Origin: Lonicera japonica
Lineage: Eukaryota; Streptophyta; Magnoliopsida; Dipsacales; Caprifoliaceae
Length of the DNA: 64,000 bases
Assembly: GCA_021464415.1 (NCBI GenBank)
Contig: JAKCWG010000517.1
Coordinates: 1-64,000, forward strand
Direction: 5' to 3'
The notes beneath the pieces are model-generated. The model made no database searches. It was not told the DNA's origin and saw only the letters and a program-made list of their open reading frames with translations. How positions within the stretch are numbered: position 1 is the stretch's first letter; each line of letters opens with the position of its first letter. Positions 11,301 to 22,900 of this stretch are shown piece by piece. The position numbers and the translations under genes are program-made.

Positions 11301-14300
11301 TGATGCCAATGCATTAGTTCATACCGAAGGATTAGGATAAGAACTTCTACTTTTATATATCTTTCCTAATAAAAGTTCTCTTATACTGCTAAAAAAACAA
11401 GAAGTTACAATGAGTACACCTCATTACATTGGTGTAGAAAAGGAGGATATGGCTATTTTTCAATTTATATTTATGGATTATATTTTGTCCATGTCATTGT
11501 ATCACGTTCTGGTCCAGCCCAGTAAGACACCATTTTCACTTAACTGTTATGGATTAATATTACAATTCTTGGCATTGAAAAGTGATTGCTTTGAACAGAA
11601 AAAACTTTGTTGCGGGGCTTTTCCATTTTGCTCTTCAAAACCATTTTTATACATTTGCATGGCTCGTCTACCATATTTTGGAATTTACTTGGATATTAGA
11701 TTGCAGAAAGCGAGGAAGGAAGAACCATTAGAGAGTTTGCGGAGCTAGTGGATTCATGTGAAGCTTATAACAAATTTGTGAGACCACATATCCTATTACT
11801 ATTGCAGTTTCCTTATCAAGTATAATTTGATGGCTCATATTTTGGTTTTCCAGATAGCTTCTGCTAAAGAAGATGGTCAAGAGAAGCCTTTGATGCCAAC
11901 TATATCGGAGAGGTACTGTTTGCTTCTGATTTTTGTAGGATAAAATAAGAGTGCTTTTGATTGCAAGCATGGAAATAGCTAAAAAGTAATTCGATGTTTT
12001 GGTGTATATTTACTGAATGTGTATATTTCCAACTTTTGGTATTTGATGATTTCTTGCCTAGAATTCAACTTCCTACCATAGAGTTTTTTTTTCATCCAAC
12101 CTAGAATTCTTTTTTTGTTATTTTGTGGGTTTGGGGGGTAACATTTGAATTTTGGGTAGTTCTGCTAGTTGCAGTTATACTTTCCCCGGTGAACTTGACA
12201 ATCAAACACAGCTAATAGATGAATTCGATTATCTACTTGATATGCATGTAAAACATCTCCAAACAAAGTTTTTCCTTGTTTACTTTCAGATTTATGGGAA
12301 TGAGAGCTGCAATAGTTACAAACAACTCAAGTTTGAAATCCTTGGGAGGCAAGCTTGGCTTCACTATATTGCAGTCAAACAAATTAATTGATGATGGTCA
12401 ATCTTTTGCTGAATCATTACTCAAACTTCTCGGATTTCAAGAAGGGAAGACTTTAGATACGAGCCAATATGATTTAGTTTTTGTTCATGTTGGAGCTCGA
12501 GAAGAGATAAATAGTCAAACAGGTGTAGAATATGTCAATGCTCTGGTGGGTGGAATAATGCAAAAGGCCCAATCTGGATCTGAAATAGCTTGCCGTTTAC
12601 ATGCATCTATTGTATTAAGCTATGGTGCAGTGACAGAGGATGATGACCCTAGTTTATCAGTTCTAACCCCTAATCCCGATAATAAGTCCGATATTTCATT
12701 GCTATTCCCCCGTCAAAGTTATACTGTGAAAGGAGGCAATCCACGAAAGAATGTTAGGTAAGTAGATGTCCTCCAACAAAGGAAACAAATAAAATAAATA
12801 TATAAGTAAATAAATAAGAGTAAACTACGCATATGCAGCCTAAACTACGGTCAAAGTTCCAAAATGCCGCCTGAACTAAAAATCGCGTATATTAAGCCTC
12901 TAAACTATTCCCCGTGTGTCATTTTGCCCCTTGCATCCATTTTTGGACATTGAAGTTGATAGAAGTTGGTCGTGTGCACCACACAGGACCAATTTTAAGG
13001 GTATTTTGGTCCTACGATTGAAAACTAACATTCCCCTCCACGAGAGAGCAAAAAAAAAGGGAGGAAAATAACTAGAAGACGCAAAATCTTATGCCATTCT
13101 TCTTTTTGGTCCAACTCTCGTGTGCTTTTTCTTCTTCTCTTTTTTGCTCTCTCATTGTGTTTTTTCTTCTTTTTCAATCTCTCATGGAGGAAAATATTTG
13201 TTTTTAGTAATTGGACCAAAATACTATTAAAATGGTCACATTTAGTGCACATGATCCTTTAATGTCAACTTTAATGGTCAAAATGGACGGAAAGGGCAAA
13301 ATGAAAGGTGGGGAATAGTTTAGGGGCTTTAATAGGCCTTTTTTTAGTGCAGGGGCATTTTGGAACTCTCACCATAGTTTTGGGGGCATATGTGTGGTTT
13401 ACTCAATACGTAAATAATATTAACAGCTTGAGTTTTTTTGTTGTATATCAGGCACCATTCTCCAATGCTAATTGCTCAGTGGCAGAGTGGTGTAACCCGC
13501 AAGGATATGGTAGAGAAATTTTCTTTCAAAGACTTTAAAGAGGTAACATGAATTATTGTTATAAAAGCTCTGATTCTTGTGGAATAAACTTATGAAGGCT
13601 TTATATTACTATGGTGTTGCCAATTACTTATCACTTATTTGAATATTTAACTTTTGGAGTTGCTTCTAGTGATGATTGTACTGGAAAATTTAACGGTTAG
13701 AGGAAGAGGTAGAACATTTATATTATTTTCATGATCTAAAACTAGAAACAACTATAAAAGATTATTTAGTCCTGCAAAATAACTATTGACACCTTTATGA
13801 ATAATATGAACTAAACTCAATGGCACAGACACGTACAATATGATACATAGTAATTCTTGACATTATGTTTAGATTTTTAAAACTAATTAGTTTATTTGGT
13901 GGTTTTGGGTTAGGTGGTAATAGCTTGTGTTCTGCATGTTTAAGGTCATGGGTTTATGTCCCAATTTAAGCATTAATTTTATTATAATTTTTGAAGTGTG
14001 ACGGGTAGTTTCACAGACCTACCAAAACTCCCTCCTCACGCTTCATATATAGTATAGAAGTATAGATGAAATACAAAAACCTCCAAACAGATATAAATAT
14101 TTATACTCGGTTGATGAAACGTCTTAACTGTAATAATCCCCTGTAGTTTGGCATGCCCTCGCTCTCTTACATGTTATTTGATATGAGAGGTGGAGCTCAC
14201 TATTAGCTTGGAAGCATATATCTGGTAATATTATGTCAGTCTGCAGAATTGCAAGTATAACAGGAAAGTAACACATGCTAGAAGAGTAATTCCACGGAAA

Positions 14301-15257
14301 AAGTGACGCCACTGATGTGGCAGCAATGTATTGGTCAGTATGAGGGGTTTGCATGGACCTTACTGCAACGAACCCATGAAAAGATTGATACTGCTGAGGT
14401 GGTAGCAATGTATTAGTTGATGTGAGGGACTTGCGTGGTTCCCTTATTACAATGTGCCATTTGTCTATCATGTTTTGCTGCTACGTCAATATGTCAGTAT
14501 AACAACCGGGTCGCCCCAAAGTTGCGCGTGTAGTCATCTTATACACTATCTTATATATTCAGTCTCTTTCAAATTAGAGTCCACGCATATCATTTTGGGA
14601 TGTCCTAAATTACGAATCCACTTTTTCCTTGAGGAGATAGTTAATATAGCAAATTTCATGATCATAAACGTGTTTTGTTCTTACCACTAATTATACTGGA
14701 ATTAGTGTATCCTTAAAATAGAGTGAAAGTAAAGAGTGGACTCTTAATATGAGACGGAGGATAGTACTTTAACCTTTTCAAAAGTGAATTGCTGTAATCA
14801 AAATAGGACTACAGGAACTTATATTATATGTGAATGTTTGATAAAAGGACATTTCATGCTTTTCTTGGTGGCACTAGCTCCTGACATTTCCTAACATATT
14901 TCGATAAGTAAGTATAAATTGCTATCTGAACTGGGAAATTATCTTTCAGATTGAATCACCTGTACAAGTCCCTGTTTGGTGTCATCTGCAAAATAAAACT
15001 TGTTGAACCGTGTTGTCTCTGTCTTGTTTTTGACAAAAGAATTTGTTGGTTTTGCTTTACTATTCCCTTACAACCAAAAAATATATATTTTCGTGCATAT
15101 ACTTCTACATGTGTGTATACTTTCTTGTAATATTTACAAATTCCTTTATTTTTCTTTTCAAATCACGCAGGTTGGAGCAAACCTTGCTATACCGGCAGAC
15201 AGATTTATACATGAAATCGCGTTTAAGCTTTGGAAGGCCCCCAAGTATGGAGCATGA
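8379..15257 (+). CDS. Conserved plant protein, ApgM/alkaline-phosphatase-superfamily-like, possibly non-catalytic
   Basis: Six exons join in frame: 8379-8526, 11707-11777, 11854-11912, 12290-12757, 13452-13542 and 15171-15257. Every junction has GT and AG, giving 307 residues. The ATG at 8379 starts MADKPSRG. I do not recall a gene name. The order of motifs resembles the ApgM type of cofactor-independent phosphoglycerate mutase: LVIYGDGM (residues 9-16), GMRAAIVT (96-103) followed by a GGKLGF stretch (112-117), then YDLVFVHVGAREE (153-165), where ApgM enzymes have a similar HV-x(2)-DEAGH block. Here the Asp-Glu-Ala-Gly-His catalytic/metal part is replaced by REE, so a catalytic role is doubtful. 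No signal peptide or membrane segment is seen. The mid-protein HHSPMLIAQW (250-259) could match the C-terminal metal-site region. Introns contain a LINE remnant, a TRIM and a Mutator-like element. It ends about 960 bases before the convergent RTE1-like gene. The exon structure is well supported; the superfamily link is inference. Confidence 0.85.
9500..10200 (+). mobile_element. Degenerate LINE reverse-transcriptase remnant in intron 1
   Basis: Near 9536-9585 the plus strand encodes RIRKGDPLSHFLFII, close to the GDPLSPFLF motif of plant LINE reverse transcriptases. Further on (about 9970-10045) a GDRFW...WVLG...FPRLKRLS pattern matches the later part of such ORF2 proteins. Frames are broken by shifts and stops. 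The fragment lies in the 3.2-kb first intron of the ApgM-like gene, in the same orientation. Limits are approximate. Confidence 0.6.
10641..10992 (+). mobile_element. TRIM (very short LTR retrotransposon)
   Basis: Two direct LTR copies are seen. The left (10641-10699, 59 bases) and the right (10919-10992, 74 bases) share 'ttgttggccca', 'tacctaacagcttaa' and 'gggtgagatggtttctaaca'; the left lacks about 14 internal bases. Directly after the left LTR lies a primer-binding site matching initiator methionine tRNA usage, TGGTATCAGAGC at 10700. Directly before the right LTR lies a polypurine tract TGGGGGAG (10911-10918). The target-site duplication GGAAT is perfect (10636-10640 and 10993-10997). The internal region is only about 220 bases and non-coding, so mobilisation would depend on another element. 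It sits in intron 1 of the ApgM-like gene. A 113-residue open frame across it is not a gene. Confidence 0.88.
12818..13404. mobile_element. Non-autonomous Mutator-like element in intron 4
   Basis: The left end GAGTAAACTACGCATATGCAG and the right end ...GGCATATGTGTGGTTTACTC are inverted copies. The arms also share 'ttccaaaatgcc' and its complement and extend for well over 100 bases with mismatches. The flanking nine bases, AATAAATAA on the left and AATACGTAA on the right, agree at seven of nine, as expected for an aged 9-bp duplication. It lies wholly inside intron 4 (12758-13451) of the ApgM-like gene. No transposase is encoded. Confidence 0.7.
14559..14765. mobile_element. Probable Stowaway-type MITE
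   Basis: The right end reads GTGGACTCTTAATATGAGACGGAGGATAGTA, and the left carries a diverged inverted counterpart with 'attagagtccac'. This resembles the CTCCCTCCGTCTCA ends of Stowaway elements elsewhere in the window. It lies in intron 5 of the ApgM-like gene. The left boundary and TA duplication are not firm. Confidence 0.4.
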
Positions 15258-16219
15258 CTTAGCTTTTCTCTCAGAAGCTTAGATGAACCAGATATATAAA
15301 TAGGAGGAAGAGAGAAGAAAAAAGAAGAAAAAAGAAGAAAAAAGAAAAGGAAGAGCCCATTCTGATTGTCAATTAGAGTTTCTGTATGTTTTGTTCTTCT
15401 TGAGTTGGTATTTGCAAAAACATTTCTAATAATGGCACTATTTGCTGTGTCCTTAATTATTGGGATGTTTTATTACACTCATCAGTCGCTTTAAACTGAC
15501 TAAGGAGTGAGTTGTAGTAATGTTGTTAGCCATGTAATTTCATACTTCCATGTATCACTCTTTTTCTCATTTTAACAAATAGTGAAATAATTTTGAAATT
15601 AGTATTTGCGACCCATGTGGGTTTTATATTTCACATTGGGGGCGGGACAGGAAAGGAAAATCATGACTTTCAATGCTAGTTTGCGCTTTTCTAGAATCCG
15701 AAAATGGTAATTTCACACATACCCCCCACGGTTCAGTTTAATAGTTCAAATCAAAGCATATTAAAACTCAAACTTTAGATGTGAAATTACTGATTTTGAA
15801 TTCCTAGAAACCCCACCAGAACTTGAATCAAAGAAAGTAGTTAGCCATTGTTTCTTATCAGTTCTTTATAGCTGCTTTATGTACCCATATTGGCAACACC
15901 TATGCTTCATAAAATTGAGAGTGGCTGCCCTCAATTTGCAACTCTTTTTTTATTTTTTTCACGCAAAAGAGGCTACACAGTAATGGCGTATTACCACATC
16001 ACCCTGCCAACAATCAAGCGCGCGCACACAGATATGAAAATGTATGTTGAATTGCATTTCTTAAAAGTACATTCTACAAGGTACAAGCAGTAAAAGTTTT
16101 GCTTGACCTTTACTTTTGCATCACCACTGTTTCAGCCTACAAAGGAAAGTACTTACAACTCCAACTTATACACAAATCACAAAGACCAGTCTTGTTTCCC
16201 ATCAAATGGAACCAAGAAC
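15258..16219. other. Convergent intergenic region, both 3' UTRs expected
   Basis: The ApgM-like gene (plus) and the RTE1-like gene (minus) end towards each other across about 960 bases. A purine run of AAGAAGAAAAA type repeats lies at 15300-15352, probably within the 3' UTR of the first gene. No further gene is visible. Confidence 0.6.
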
Positions 16220-19200
16220 CTAACATTCCAATACACTCTTCACACAGTAATTAGCCACCAAAAACCACCCCATAAGCAGGAGTGAGAATGACAACAACCC
16301 AATCAAGAAAACCCAACCAACCACAATAACACCAAAACAGCCCACCACTACAAATGGCAAAAATGCTCTCAAGACCGAAAACCAGTTCACCCACCGCCCT
16401 TTGAACAAAATAAGAGCTGCTACATTGACCATGTTCCAGTCCATTGAGCCACAATAACAGAGCCGGTTCAGGCAATTAGCCACAAAGGAGTGGCAGTTGC
16501 AAGTGAATATGTTATAGGATTTGTGCTCAAAGGGACGAATGCTTGATTGGAGAGCATCGTCCCAGGTGATTGCGGTACCATACTCTGTATGCTTGTAGCG
16601 GCACTTGCACGTGTGCCCGGCCAGGTTTGAGGGAAAGCAGCACTGTTTAAACAATTTAAATTCATAAAAAAGATAAAATGATGCATTGTTCCCTGTTTGG
16701 TTCAAGGTGAAATAATAATTTCATATAGGCAAAAAGTAAACTGGTAAAATGATTTTCAGTATTTGAGATTGAAATTTGTCCAGCATTTTTGTTTAAGAAT
16801 GTGTAATAATAGGATGTGGACTTGGTCATAATTCTACATGAGCAAAAAAATTACACAAAATAGGTTGCAATCCATTTCGTTATTTGACTTATTTCATTTG
16901 CTACATAGGTTAGAAATATTTGGCACAGAAATACAGTTACATCAAATGCAAGTGACAAGGTGCCCTTGAGATACAATGGAAGCAGAGAAAAACAGAAAAA
17001 CAAAATGCCAATTATACTAGAAAATGTGATTTCCCAAAGCAATTTTGGCTACTGCCAAAGCAAATGTAGCACTGAGTAAGTGAGTAAACATATGCAATGG
17101 TATATTGCAGTGGCAGAAGCCATTTTGTGTATTTAACTCAAAAAGATCAAAACTATCAAAATCCAAGACAGTCCATAACCAACATTGCCATCCATCTTCC
17201 AAAAGCTGCATCCTAATAGCAACACCGCAATAGCCATCCATTTTAGCTGGATATCTGACATTCAGATCCCTTAAATTGTTTTGAGCCACAGCAAAGCATA
17301 CCGAGTGTCCTTTTCCACATCACAAGTACTAACTTTATGCGATGACTTAAACATGGCAGTTAGGCGGGTTGGGTCAGGTTTGGGCAGGCTAACGCGGGTT
17401 GTGAGTTAGACTTGGGTCAAGTTAGGATAACTCATTATTAAAAATTTTAATTTAATTTTTGCCTTCACCCAGTTGTTTGAAACCTGATTTGTTTACCATT
17501 CCAGTCTGGTTGAAAAACACATTTAAAACTGAAACAAACAGTGATCATAATTAGAAAGCTTTCTTTCCAGCAAGGCTCAAAACTACACCACACGAAAGGG
17601 GGCGTGTTGAGAATATAATTGTTTCTAATAACAGCATACCATAAAGAATTTGGACAAAGAGGGAACCTCTGTAACCATTTAAAGCTTTATTACGAATCAA
17701 ACCATTTCCAACCCATATAATTATGATCACTTGTAATTTGAAAAGTTCACAGAATCCATAGCTTGTTATTACAATGTGTATACAGAATACCAATGATTTA
17801 ATTAGTCTTGATATTATATACCCTCAAACAACCCCCCTGGCCCCAAACAACCAAAAAAAAAAAAAAACCCAGTTCTCAAAGTAGGAGTCAAATTTCTTTT
17901 TGAGACGGGTACTCTTAATTTGAGATGGGGGAAGTAATGCTTACTATATCTATACTACATGTGGGTGTGTGTAAATCACGCGATACATTATAGGTATTCG
18001 CACCTAGCATATCAATTTGTCGCATCTGTGCCTCTTAGGTAATCAGATATGAGTGACAGAGTGAGAGAGAGAGAGGGGCATACCTGTTCTCTGTCAAGCT
18101 GAAGATATCTGGCTGGAGCGCCGAATGCGAAATCCTCAACATTGACAAAGTTGGAACCAGAGAAATCCAAAATCGCTCCACCCTCCTTGCATATACCGAC
18201 ATGTCCAACGAAAGGTGCCAACCAAGAAACCACTGGGAGTGGAGTCCAAACTAAACAACAAGGGAACTTGGCTGCCTTTGGATCAATTTCATCCAACGGC
18301 CACAGCTCATGATGAATACTACTACTTTCACAAATCTTCTTAGCTTCAACTCTGTAAGTAGGCTCAATCTCCATTCTAGAAGGTCTTCCCAAAGAAACAC
18401 GGCTCTGTATCAAAGTACAGCATAAAGGATTTATTTTTCCCCCAGAAAACAAACTTATGAGATCAACTGTACGTTACTTCAAAGGATAAGAGTTTCTTTT
18501 TCCCTTCTCTATCCAGTTTTCTAAGAAAGCTAAAAGCAATATGAGATAATGTTTTAAATTAATTTGTTTCCCAAAATATGAGAGTTAATTAACACTTTAC
18601 AATTGTCAAAACTTGCGTATAAAGACAAAGATAGCATCAATGTAAGTGAAGTGTAAAACAGTGCTGGGTCCAACACATATATTTTGAGCTTGTTAAACAA
18701 CTTGAAGGAAATCTATAAAACAACATCTAGTAAAATTCACCACCTTCCATAAATGTCATTTGTAATTGTATTGGTAATATATTTGATAAAGGCACAGTTT
18801 TATCTTTTCTTTACAGTGTAGTAATTCTTTCTTTTTCTTCATATCTTATTGTTTCCACCTTTGACATAAGTTAAACTTGTTCCTATGAAGTGAAGTTTTC
18901 TGGGCACGCACACTTTCAACCATAAAGGAAACATTCCAAATATGAATTAAGGGGGAGCAATTACTCAACAAGGAGCCACGTATGTTGGTGCAAATTGCTT
19001 TCAGTTCGGCACATCATCTTTTGGTTTGAAGGGGAGTATTGGAAATCAAAATCCCATTATCTATGGATCCTCTTAGGCTTGATATCTGAGCAGATTAAGG
19101 AATTCATTTGCATGATATGGGTCGTGGCCTGTGGCCCGGCCCAATATAACTGAAACCATCCACTACCTCCCTCCAAATAAGAGGTCATGTTTTCCCTTCT

Positions 19201-22200
19201 AGATGTGAGTTATGCATTAAATCTATGGAATCCACTACTCACCTATTCCTTTTCTGTCCCTTTGCTTACTACATATGGAAATGGATTTTTGATGCCTTTT
19301 CAGTCAACTTATCCATTTCTGACAGCCTTCTTCAGTTTTGGCATTCGGTTACTGCAGTGCACATGAGTTCTCAGATTTTTAATCTGTGGATTGCGGCGCA
19401 ACATTATTTGGACTGCCAGAAATCAGAGGATCTTCGAAGGCACTAGGCCTTTGCTTTCCAAGTAGATACATTATTTGAAAGTTTGTCTAAAGGGACATGC
19501 ATAATGACGTAGATAATAGGAGAGTTGTATTGATAATTGTATTATTACATAGACTCTCAAAGTGGGTATGTATAGGACCCAAATTAAACCCTAACATAAT
19601 AATAAAGGAAAGAAAGATATAGAAAATAAATAACTAAGGAAAGACTTCATAATTAAAATACCTATCTATGGTATGTTTTGATCAAGACAAATAAACAATA
19701 CCATAACTAATATTTTTTTTTGGTCTACACCCATAACTAATATAAATACCATAGATAAAATATACTCCCACAACTAATTTAATATTGCTTTCCAACACTC
19801 CCCCTTAAATTGGAACATGTTAAACAAACATGGCCAACCTGGACTTGAATACAGCAATAAAAGGAATTTCATCACTCATCCACAAACAATATTCGCAATA
19901 AGGTTCTAAGAAGAGATGTAAATACCTACCAACACAAGATTGTGCCATCACTCAAAAACAAACGAACCTCTACTAAGGTGAGAAACATCTATCAACAAAT
20001 GGCGAAACACCCATTAACACGGAGTGATGGAACAAATCCTATCAACAAAGAATGATAATCCTATAAACAAATGAGACGACAAAGTATGTAAAACAAAGGG
20101 CATAGATGACGATCAACAAATAATTAGCATAAGAGGATGCTACGAGGCTCCAAGAATAATGGAATGCTGCCAAACCAAGGAAAGATCACCAAAATTTGAC
20201 AGGATGGACGAATCACAAATTGCGGCTGGCTCGAAATATGTCGATACCATAACGAAATTCTGGAACTAGGGTTCCTTTTAACCCTTTGTAGCAGCAGCAA
20301 ACGTGACCAGCCGACCACCAAACCAAGAAATCACAAACACTTTTCACTGAAAACACTATTCATCGGAAACACTGTTCACGATAAAACATCAAATGTTCAA
20401 CACAACTGTTCACAATCATTGCAATGTACTGTTCATAGATACTGTAGCAATGTGCTGTTCACTCAAGTGTGTCGATTTATTGTTCATGGCACTGTTCACT
20501 AGGTTGAAAAACTAAGACAGGACTAATACAAAAAGAAGAATCCAGTCCAGTGGATGACAAGGTGGGTCGCCCGCCGGCGAAAGAGGAGGATCAATTTAAG
20601 AAGCCTATGATAGCAAGTTGAATTGTACATGAAAAAATAAATAAAGTGAAAAGAGAGAATAGGAGTGTTGTATTGGAAATTGTATTATTACATAGACTCT
20701 CAAAGTGGATATATAGATAACACAAACTAAACCCTAACATAACAATAATGGAAAGAAACACCATAGATAAAAATATACTCCCACAAATAATTTAATATTG
20801 CTTTCCAACACTTAATATATGTCTATATATACATTACATATTCTGATCATTGTATTGTCAACCAAAAATCTAGTATTTTATTGCAATAACACATCAAACT
20901 CAAATTTAGCAGGCAAGAGAATATAGGTAATAAAATTAGAATACACTAAAAACAAAGTCGCTAAGTAATTAAAATCTAAAGTTTCAAAAAGCTTGTTTAA
21001 AATATTACGTACATGTGTGATGTTTTAAATCAAAGAGAAGGAAAACAAGAATTGTTTTTAACAGAAAATAAAAGCTACATGAATACACATGAATACAGAT
21101 AGAAATCAACTCTTGTGCCTGAAAGTAGCAGTGGACCAGCGTAAGCGGACCCCGTTAAAGAACGATTTTCTTTCAAATATGCCCATCATCAATGACTATT
21201 TCACATTATAGCAAGCTTTCAAAATACTAGATAAAAAAGCAAAGAGAAGAACTTGACTTTTCTCCCACATCTCTCCCTTCACCCTTTCTTTATATTATTT
21301 GGTTCTTCCGTTCATCTCACCCAAATACGACAAGCCGAATCCAGGATAATCTATTTGAGTAAACACTTTCTCCTTTTTGTTTCCACAAATGCCTAATCAC
21401 AAAATATTATCCCAGTTCCTTGGAAACCTTCCCCCCACAAAACACACACAAACAAAAGAGAAACCACAGAACTGAATCAACTAATAACACTGTTGTTTTG
21501 TTCATTAATTCATACATTTTTTGCATCATGCTTTCTTCCGCACTTCCATGCCTCCTTGTTCGCAACCGCTGGAGCCACGGGCACGACAAAATAAATTAAG
21601 ACTAATAAAGAAACTCATCATTGCTGGCATGCCTCAAGAAAATTAAAGGATAAATTACAGCCGACTTCTTGAACTACAATCTCTTCTGAATTTGGTCCCT
21701 TAGACTATAGAAGTGAATTGACAACCCCTTCAACTATTCAATGTTCACACCGAATCATATTCAGGTTATAATGTACCAAAGATTTAACAAAATCTTCAAA
21801 ACTTTTAGAAAATTTTCTTTTAGTTCTTTGCATTTTCATATAGATTTGTTGATACTTATCTTAAAAGCAAATCACTTTAGATGTTGACTCGTTTAGACGA
21901 AAAAAGATAAATCTAAAGAATGAACCGTACTTGAAAGGGTTTTTGTTCACTTTTGGTGCTCATTTGGTTCAAGTTTTGGTTCATTCCAAGAATCCTAAAA
22001 TGGTAAATTCACAAAAAGTCCCTTATAGTTCGGAACTTAAATCATAAGTTGATCAAGCTCAAATTTTTGAAATTACCATTTGGGTTTCAAGAACAAATAA
22101 AAACTCGATAATATAAACTATAATATACTTGAGCTGAAACAAACACAAGCAAAAATCTTTACAATCCATGAACCTAAAACATAGACACGGATTCAATGTC

Positions 22201-22512
22201 GATGGAAGTACACGATTTAAAGCTAATTCGCACAATTCAATGGTCTTCCATAACTATCACACTAAATAACCATTTACATATCCCCCTTCTACTATTAAGT
22301 CGACAAGATAAACCAGAATCATTTCCAATAAAAGTAATATAGCCAATTTTAGGAATGTGTACTCGTACAACTCAACTAAATCTATTAAAAAAAAATACCC
22401 AAAACGATTTCATTCAATTCAATTCACTTTCAATTCAAGAATAAACAAATTCAAAAACCCAGATGAGAAACAGCAGGAAAAATAAAATAACCTGAGCAAA
22501 ATCGGAATGCAT
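16220..22512 (-). CDS. RTE1: RTE1 / GREEN-RIPE family ethylene-receptor regulator (TMEM222/DUF778 domain)
   Basis: Coding exons on the minus strand are 22512-22492, 18404-18084 and 16642-16220, joined in phase with GT-AG sites (254 residues). In Arabidopsis RTE1 is an ER/Golgi membrane protein that binds the receptor ETR1 and promotes its repression of ethylene responses; tomato GREEN-RIPE belongs to the same family. Visible family marks are [10 protein letters not shown] (about 40-49), [31 protein letters not shown], the cysteine motif [17 protein letters not shown] (about 161-177), KGRWVN, and two hydrophobic C-terminal segments. It is RTE1-type rather than the homologue RTH, which lacks the CC and LNRLCY details. 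The start is uncertain: exon 1 supplies only MHSDFAQ, and a second in-frame ATG at 18374 (MEIEPTY) in exon 2 would give 237 residues. Intron 1 is about 4.1 kb and carries a LINE fragment and an LTR element. Confidence 0.92.
19198..19446 (+). mobile_element. LINE remnant: zinc-binding domain of reverse transcriptase
   Basis: The plus strand encodes [20 protein letters not shown] followed by AYYIWKWIF. The CxxC...ExxxHLFxxC...IW pattern is typical of the zf-RVT domain at the C-terminus of plant LINE ORF2. It has no companion reverse transcriptase here and no intact ends. It is antisense to the RTE1-like gene, in its first intron. Confidence 0.7.
19476..20810 (-). mobile_element. Non-autonomous copia-like LTR element (internally deleted)
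   Basis: Two direct copies share 'aataggag-gttgtattg', 'attgtattattacatagactctcaaagtgg', 'aaccctaacataa' and 'taatttaatattgctttccaaca': about 19476-19797 and 20619-20810. The right copy lacks about 130 bases of the middle. On the minus strand each begins TGTTGGAAAGC. A polypurine tract AAGGGGGAG lies just before the 3' LTR (plus coordinates 19798-19806), which sets the orientation. A diverged primer-binding site (GCTATCATAGGC, near 20605-20615) lies after the 5' LTR. The internal 0.8 kb is non-coding and holds a cluster of CTGTTCA words (TGAACAG in element sense) at about 20340-20520. I found no convincing target-site duplication, so outer edges are uncertain. It lies in intron 1 of RTE1, same strand. 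Confidence 0.65.
20811..22490. other. Remainder of RTE1 intron 1, nothing firm
   Basis: No coding content is seen. Near 21650-21780 there is a fragment resembling the left arm of the Mutator-like family in this window ('cttgaactacaa', 'aatttggtccctta'), but no right arm was found. The rest is unassigned AT-rich intron. Confidence 0.45.
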
Positions 22513-22804
22513 TTCGAATTGAATCTCAAATAAGCTTGCAATGAAATAGAGTTATAGCAGAGTTTTACGGACCTGATTGATTGATGATCTCGAGGAAGAA
22601 ATCGTTAAAGTAGATGATGATCCGGTTGATTATGATGATCAAGTAGTGGCATCAGCAGCATTGAATTACAAAAGACGAAAGTATTAATATGTGAAAGAAA
22701 AATCATTGATAATAAGGAAGAATGGAGTAGAGAACAAAGAATAGTGGGAGTAGATAGAAATAAGTAAACGGAAATAGGCAAAGGTGCATGAACATCTATT
22801 ACCG

Positions 22805-22900
22805 CCCACCATTTTCTAGCCTCTTTTGCTCTTTATATATATATATAATATAGATATGTAAGATATAGATATAGATATAGATATAGATATGGATATGTTT
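22805..22900 (-). promoter_or_regulatory. Candidate RTE1 promoter: TATA run and ATAGAT microsatellite
   Basis: On the minus strand a long TATATATA run followed by AAAG (plus 22831-22850) lies about 320 bases before the first coding exon. It is the best TATA candidate, implying transcription starts near 22800. Immediately upstream is a hexamer-like ATAGAT repeat (about 22855-22897). The duplicated 6-kb segment begins directly beyond it, so RTE1's upstream region abuts the duplication. Transcription start is inferred, not seen. Confidence 0.4.

Noticed and set aside
16251..16686. Two frames overlapping the last RTE1 exon
   Set aside because: They are alternate-frame shadows. The family motifs are all in the frame chosen.
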